In this document: positions 44,283 to 44,495 of the stretch, piece after piece | Layout: every line of letters begins with the position of its first letter | How positions within the stretch are numbered: position 1 is the stretch's first letter | Assembly: GCA_947632055.1 (NCBI GenBank) | Contig: CANRNS010000007.1 | Span: 1 to 44,495, forward strand | Origin: an uncultured Akkermansia sp. | GTDB taxonomy: Bacteria > Verrucomicrobiota > Verrucomicrobiia > Verrucomicrobiales > Akkermansiaceae | Direction: 5' to 3' | DNA: 44,495 nt | Notes under the pieces: generated by a model | Database searches by the model: none | What the model was told of the DNA's origin: nothing | What the model saw: the letters and a program-made list of their open reading frames with translations, nothing else | Program-made: the position numbers and the translations under genes

Positions 44283-44495
44283 TTATGGCTTAAGCACCGA
44301 ATGATACCCGGCTGCATGTTCAAAGGCTCCTGACATTTCCTCTTGCTGCGCTGCCGGGATTCCCATATTGGCAGCAATGCTGCGCCAGCCTGATACAGCC
44401 CGGGCTATAGGAATAAGCAACTCCCTGGCCTCTCTGGGGCGTAAGTAAAAAACATCCGCGTGTTCACAGAGTAGTTTGAGGGAAGCTGTATTGTC
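44283..44495 (-). CDS. HipA-like serine/threonine kinase, C-terminal part (runs off the window)
   Basis: The minus strand is open from the window edge (44495) to TAA 44283-44285, giving 70 residues. The text NTASLKLLCEHADVFYLRPR, then EARELLIPIARAVSGWRSIA, then ANMGIPAAQQEEMSGAFEHA fits the C-terminal helices of HipA-family kinases (A..L...V..A...W...A...G......M..AF). HipA kinases are the toxins of HipBA modules and phosphorylate tRNA synthetases. The kinase core would lie outside the window, so activity cannot be judged. No start codon is visible. Confidence 0.6.
   Translation of the reverse strand, partial: DNTASLKLLCEHADVFYLRPREARELLIPIARAVSGWRSIAANMGIPAAQQEEMSGAFEHAAGYHSVLKP

Noticed and set aside
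1..44495. tRNA, rRNA, riboswitch and prophage genes
   Set aside because: No cloverleaf-like sequence, no rRNA motif, no recognisable riboswitch before ribH or ilvD, and no phage genes were seen by eye. A covariance-model search was not possible.

Overview
The window looks like a chromosome segment of a Gram-negative gut member of the Verrucomicrobiota, most likely an Akkermansia relative. The basis is the lipid A gene lpxK, the lipoprotein acyltransferase lnt, the ribH-nusB-ftsY-rlmN cluster, weak Shine-Dalgarno use, and above all a giant autotransporter whose N-terminus (MKLHLPTGLRKALLACLAA) resembles what I remember of Akkermansia autotransporters. This placement rests on recall, not on a search.

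Layout. (1) 1-5540, AT-rich and read leftward: a surface-polysaccharide operon with a DegT-type sugar aminotransferase, an unrecognised glycosyltransferase-like protein, the remnant of a TupA-type ATP-grasp gene, two full TupA-type ATP-grasp genes whose 3' ends carry poly-G tracts, and a PglD/NeuD-type acyltransferase cut short by what looks like the end of an insertion sequence at the window edge. (2) 5926-9378: ribH-nusB-ftsY-rlmN read rightward, with rlmN carrying a frameshift in an A6 run. (3) 9538-12538: a small secreted protein, a membrane protein coupled to a YeaD-type hexose-6-phosphate mutarotase, a DciA-type protein and a ferredoxin. (4) 12608-18599: lnt, then ilvD, an MFS transporter and a membrane-anchored ankyrin protein. 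(5) 18721-19953: lpxK. (6) 20084-42046: one uninterrupted 7320-codon autotransporter gene read leftward, with a C-terminal beta-barrel, seven recurring module boundaries, an internal 3-kb duplication and a 135-bp tandem repeat. (7) 42047-43743: an AT-rich intergenic region and a divergent GT10 fucosyltransferase. (8) 43744-44495: a scar with an sdhB tail fragment and the C-terminus of a HipA-like kinase.

The surface genes seem tied together by a 21-bp near-perfect palindrome (TATCTCTTTT, one base, AAAAGAGATA). It occurs once in front of the polysaccharide operon and four times between the autotransporter and the fucosyltransferase. A degenerate copy lies upstream of ribH. At the three gene starts it sits directly against a plausible -10 box, so it is a candidate operator for a surface-remodelling regulon. 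Two copies form inward-facing 25-bp inverted repeats around 129 bp that contain a promoter-like sequence, so an invertible switch is also possible. Together with the poly-G tracts, the locus looks built for variation of the cell surface.

A second theme is promoter architecture. Two near-identical promoters (for lpxK and the mutarotase), and the lnt promoter, all place the start codon exactly 6 nt after the -10 box, which predicts leaderless mRNAs.
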